A DNA stretch of 64,000 nucleotides from positions 37,752,077 to 37,816,076 of the forward strand of contig NC_068973.1 in NCBI RefSeq assembly GCF_016808095.1. Reading direction: 5' to 3'. The translations under genes and the position numbers were made by a program. Positions 61,401 to 64,000 of this stretch are shown here, piece by piece. Positions within the stretch are counted from its first letter, which is position 1. Each line of letters begins with the position of its first letter. Origin of the DNA: Vigna angularis (lineage: Eukaryota; Streptophyta; Magnoliopsida; Fabales; Fabaceae). Under the pieces are notes generated by a model that saw only the letters and a program-made list of their open reading frames with translations, did not search any database and was not told the origin of the DNA.

Positions 61401-64000
61401 TCATCACCCTACGCCAAAAATGTAAAGTTGACGAAAGTAATAAGTAAATCAATCACAAGAAATGAACACACTGATGCTAGTCTACTATTGGACATGTGTT
61501 TTTCCTGTTCAACATGTTAATGGTATATACCAAGAACAACTTGGATTTGAACTAATAGTACTAGACAAAACGGTATAAGTAAAAGAACAATAGAGTATGA
61601 AAGGAAACAGATCAGGTGAAGCTGTACTAGTTGTGTTAGATGGCACACAGTGGATAACAGATAAAGTTGGTTGGCAAAGGTTGGAAAAACACAAACAAAG
61701 ACAAAGGTCTAGCTTTGCACCAATGGATGGATGAAAAACAGGAAACGGGGATTAAGGGTGAGTGTGCTTACATGAGAGTCAAAAACAACGGCGAAGTTTT
61801 GGGGGCAAGGACGAAGACTAATTGAAAAGTTTGAGTTTTTAGACTTGAGAGCAGAGAGAGAAAGGGAATGTGAAATGAAGGAATGAGTTGCAGTGGAAGA
61901 AACTGTGGATTTGCATCGCAGTCCCTATAAAGTCCAAGCCGATCAGAAAAGAAGCCTCTAAGACGTAAGTAAACAAATACTGGAGCAGGTATTATTTACT
62001 AAATAAACATGTATCATAATCATCAATCAGAGGAGACACTTTTTGCATCAAAGTCGATCTAGTTGGATAACAATCTCAACCATATCTCAAACAATATAAA
62101 CTCCAATGTTTTATTCTTAATTTTTTATTCCTAGTGTAAAGTGATCAGAAAGAATTCATTGGTGATACTCCTTGTGTTTAAACTAGAATAATTAAAAAAT
62201 CGATTTTTAAGATTGTTTAGTTGGTGTTAATAAAATAATATTCGTTTTTTGTTCTTTTAAACTGTCTTTTTGTAATTAGTTCTTTATGCTCTGTTCACTT
62301 CAGCATATTCTACCCTTTACATTAATTTGTGAGCGAGAAAATATAATAACTTTTGTGTTTACTTCAACGGAAATGTGAGCAATGAATAACTACGATTTTC
62401 AGGGTGTAGCAATTTTTATCAACCATGAGAAGAAAGAGATTTAGAGAGATTTAATGTGCAATCTCTTCTTTATCTTCAACTATTAGAGAATTTCAGAATC
62501 ACTCAGGAAACTTTGACATTGGTCGTTTTCTTGGATTTATAGAACTTCCAAGACGTGGAAGCAGTAGACAACGCCTGATTCCATCTACCAAATTACCTCG
62601 CCCAAAATTAGCATCACCCACAATCAAAACTAAACCTTAATTCCCATATTTGAAGCCAAAGCCAAACCAATCTTAATTCTTCAAGGTTCCTCCCTACCCT
62701 CGGACCAAAGAAAAATTTTAACAGTTTCTTACCTCGTCGAAAAATCAATAAATTTCGTCCCTCGCAGTAAATTGTGTGAAGCGAGTGGGACACAAGTCCC
62801 CGCCGAAAAGTCCAAGGGCAACCCAAGCCGGAAAGAAATTAAAAAGAATTAACAAGAGAGATGTTTTAAGAGATTTTTGGGTTGCATTTCCAGATGCAAT
62901 ACATAAGGTGTTTTCTTTAAATATAGAAACTCTTTTATCTTTTTTTAATTTAGATAATAATACTAAATTTATTATTCAGTTTATCATTTTTCTCTATTTA
63001 ATTATTTTTCACTTCATTAATTATTGTGTTAATTTTTTTTATAAAGAAAAACATTTATTTTATTTGTGTTAGGAGAAAATTTATTTATTTAAATATAATT
63101 AAGATTTAGCCAACATTTAGTTGATAAAGAATAATTCTAAAAAATTAAAAAGACTTAAATCCATTATTATGGTTTCACAAATGTTCAAATTTAATATTTA
63201 TAAGATTGTAAGTATGGAATGAATCACTCAGGTAATAAATAATATTACAAAAATATTACAACTAAAAATAAATTTATTTTACTAAAATAAAAATTTTGTG
63301 CAATATTTAAATTAAATTTAATAATTAATGTTAATTTTTTATTCTTTATAAATATTTTTATAACTAAATATAATATTAATAATTATCATTTTATATTACT
63401 TTAATAATTAAGGGTATTTTGGTAATCTTCAATTTTTATTAATTAAATAAATTTTTTTTACTTGTAATATCAATCAAATCGTACATTAATTTTTTATATT
63501 ATTATAATTTTTAATATATTTTAGTATCATTAACTGTCTCTGTTGTTTAGTTCTTAAAATATAAATAAAAAGTATGAAGTAAATTGAAAAGTTTTGTAAC
63601 ATCTATTCCACCTGTGAGTCTTGTACCTTAACTACAAGGTTAGATGGAAGTGGATCATTTCCCATTGAAAGTAATAGGAGAAGTTCTAATTAGTAAAATG
63701 TAGAGGGGTTAATTGAACGTGTGGGTGACAGTAATTAAATATAAAATTATTAATCTGATCAACTTTTGGTCAGTGTTTTTTATTATGAGTACTGTTTCAT
63801 TAGATTATTGGAACCTTTAAACTCGTATTATATATATAATTCATAATACTTTGCTGATAAAAAAAACTCTTGCTCAGTGAACAAGTAACTTTTAAGTGAT
63901 AGGAACTATTTTGATAAATGAAAATAATTGGTGTTGACATTATTGATGATTATAAATAATGAATAATATGAGTATGAATTGATCTTGTTGAGAATTATTG
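61401..64000. other. MSL upstream region and AT-rich DNA
   Basis: 61401-61950 probably holds the MSL leader and promoter. A slightly GC-richer patch at 62620-62850 has short frames on both strands but no recognisable protein. The rest to the window end is AT-rich with no features seen. Confidence 0.5.

Noticed and set aside
60388..61520. Plus-strand frames opposite the MSL gene
   Set aside because: Antisense shadows of the long first exon of the channel gene.

Overview
The window is plant nuclear DNA, most likely from a papilionoid legume of the Phaseolus/Vigna/Glycine type. Pointers are the nuclear-encoded chloroplast proteins (PsbX, NdhU), GT-AG introns in an AT-rich background, a cytosolic-type cytokinin dehydrogenase, a Tekay-type Ty3 retrotransposon and several small DNA transposons. 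The species is an inference from protein resemblance and repeat style. Exon coordinates were set by hand from splice consensus and reading-phase agreement, not from transcripts.

Layout. 1-7060: the 3' part of a Ty3/gypsy element, with an intact gag-pol frame cut by the window start, a polypurine tract and a complete 2.77-kb 3' LTR. 7061-9660: repeat-derived AT-rich DNA. 9824-12441 (+): a seven-exon gene for a probable thylakoid-lumen protein. 14616-20127 (-): a 17-exon F-box/LRR gene, FBL15/SLOMO type. 20300-26450: gene-poor DNA with a 600-bp trinucleotide array. 26456-30211 (-): cytokinin dehydrogenase, CKX7 type. 35088-37264 (-): a CYP72-clan P450 with two unusual motif residues. 38368-40876: a DNA-transposon-like element carrying captured exons of an EFR3/SRL2-type gene. 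42700-50000: gene desert with a P450 exon fossil and a 1.1-kb long-TIR element. 50297-51135 (+): a two-exon protein with a GT-2-like coiled coil but no trihelix domain. 52464-52987: a hAT-type MITE with a perfect 8-bp target duplication. 54470-55480 (-): NdhU. 55650-55925 (+): two tRNA-Asp genes plus a decayed third. 57281-57646 (-): PsbX. 58374-61400 (-): an MSL10-type mechanosensitive channel. 61401-64000: upstream sequence and AT-rich DNA.

The host genes are ordinary, independently transcribed plant genes and do not form one pathway. PsbX, NdhU and the probable lumen protein all act in thylakoids, but they are scattered.

The most notable structures are non-genic. (i) Five 96-bp tandem units in the LTR leader each hold a hairpin whose two arms change together, so pairing is kept. 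(ii) About 1.48 kb of captured gene lies between two copies of a 92-bp palindrome arm (one mismatch), which suggests capture during repair of a hairpin break. (iii) Two diverged copies of an LTR promoter/leader family lie 44 kb apart in opposite orientations. (iv) The P450 lacks the usual I-helix acid and PERF glutamate and has left an exon fossil 7 kb away.
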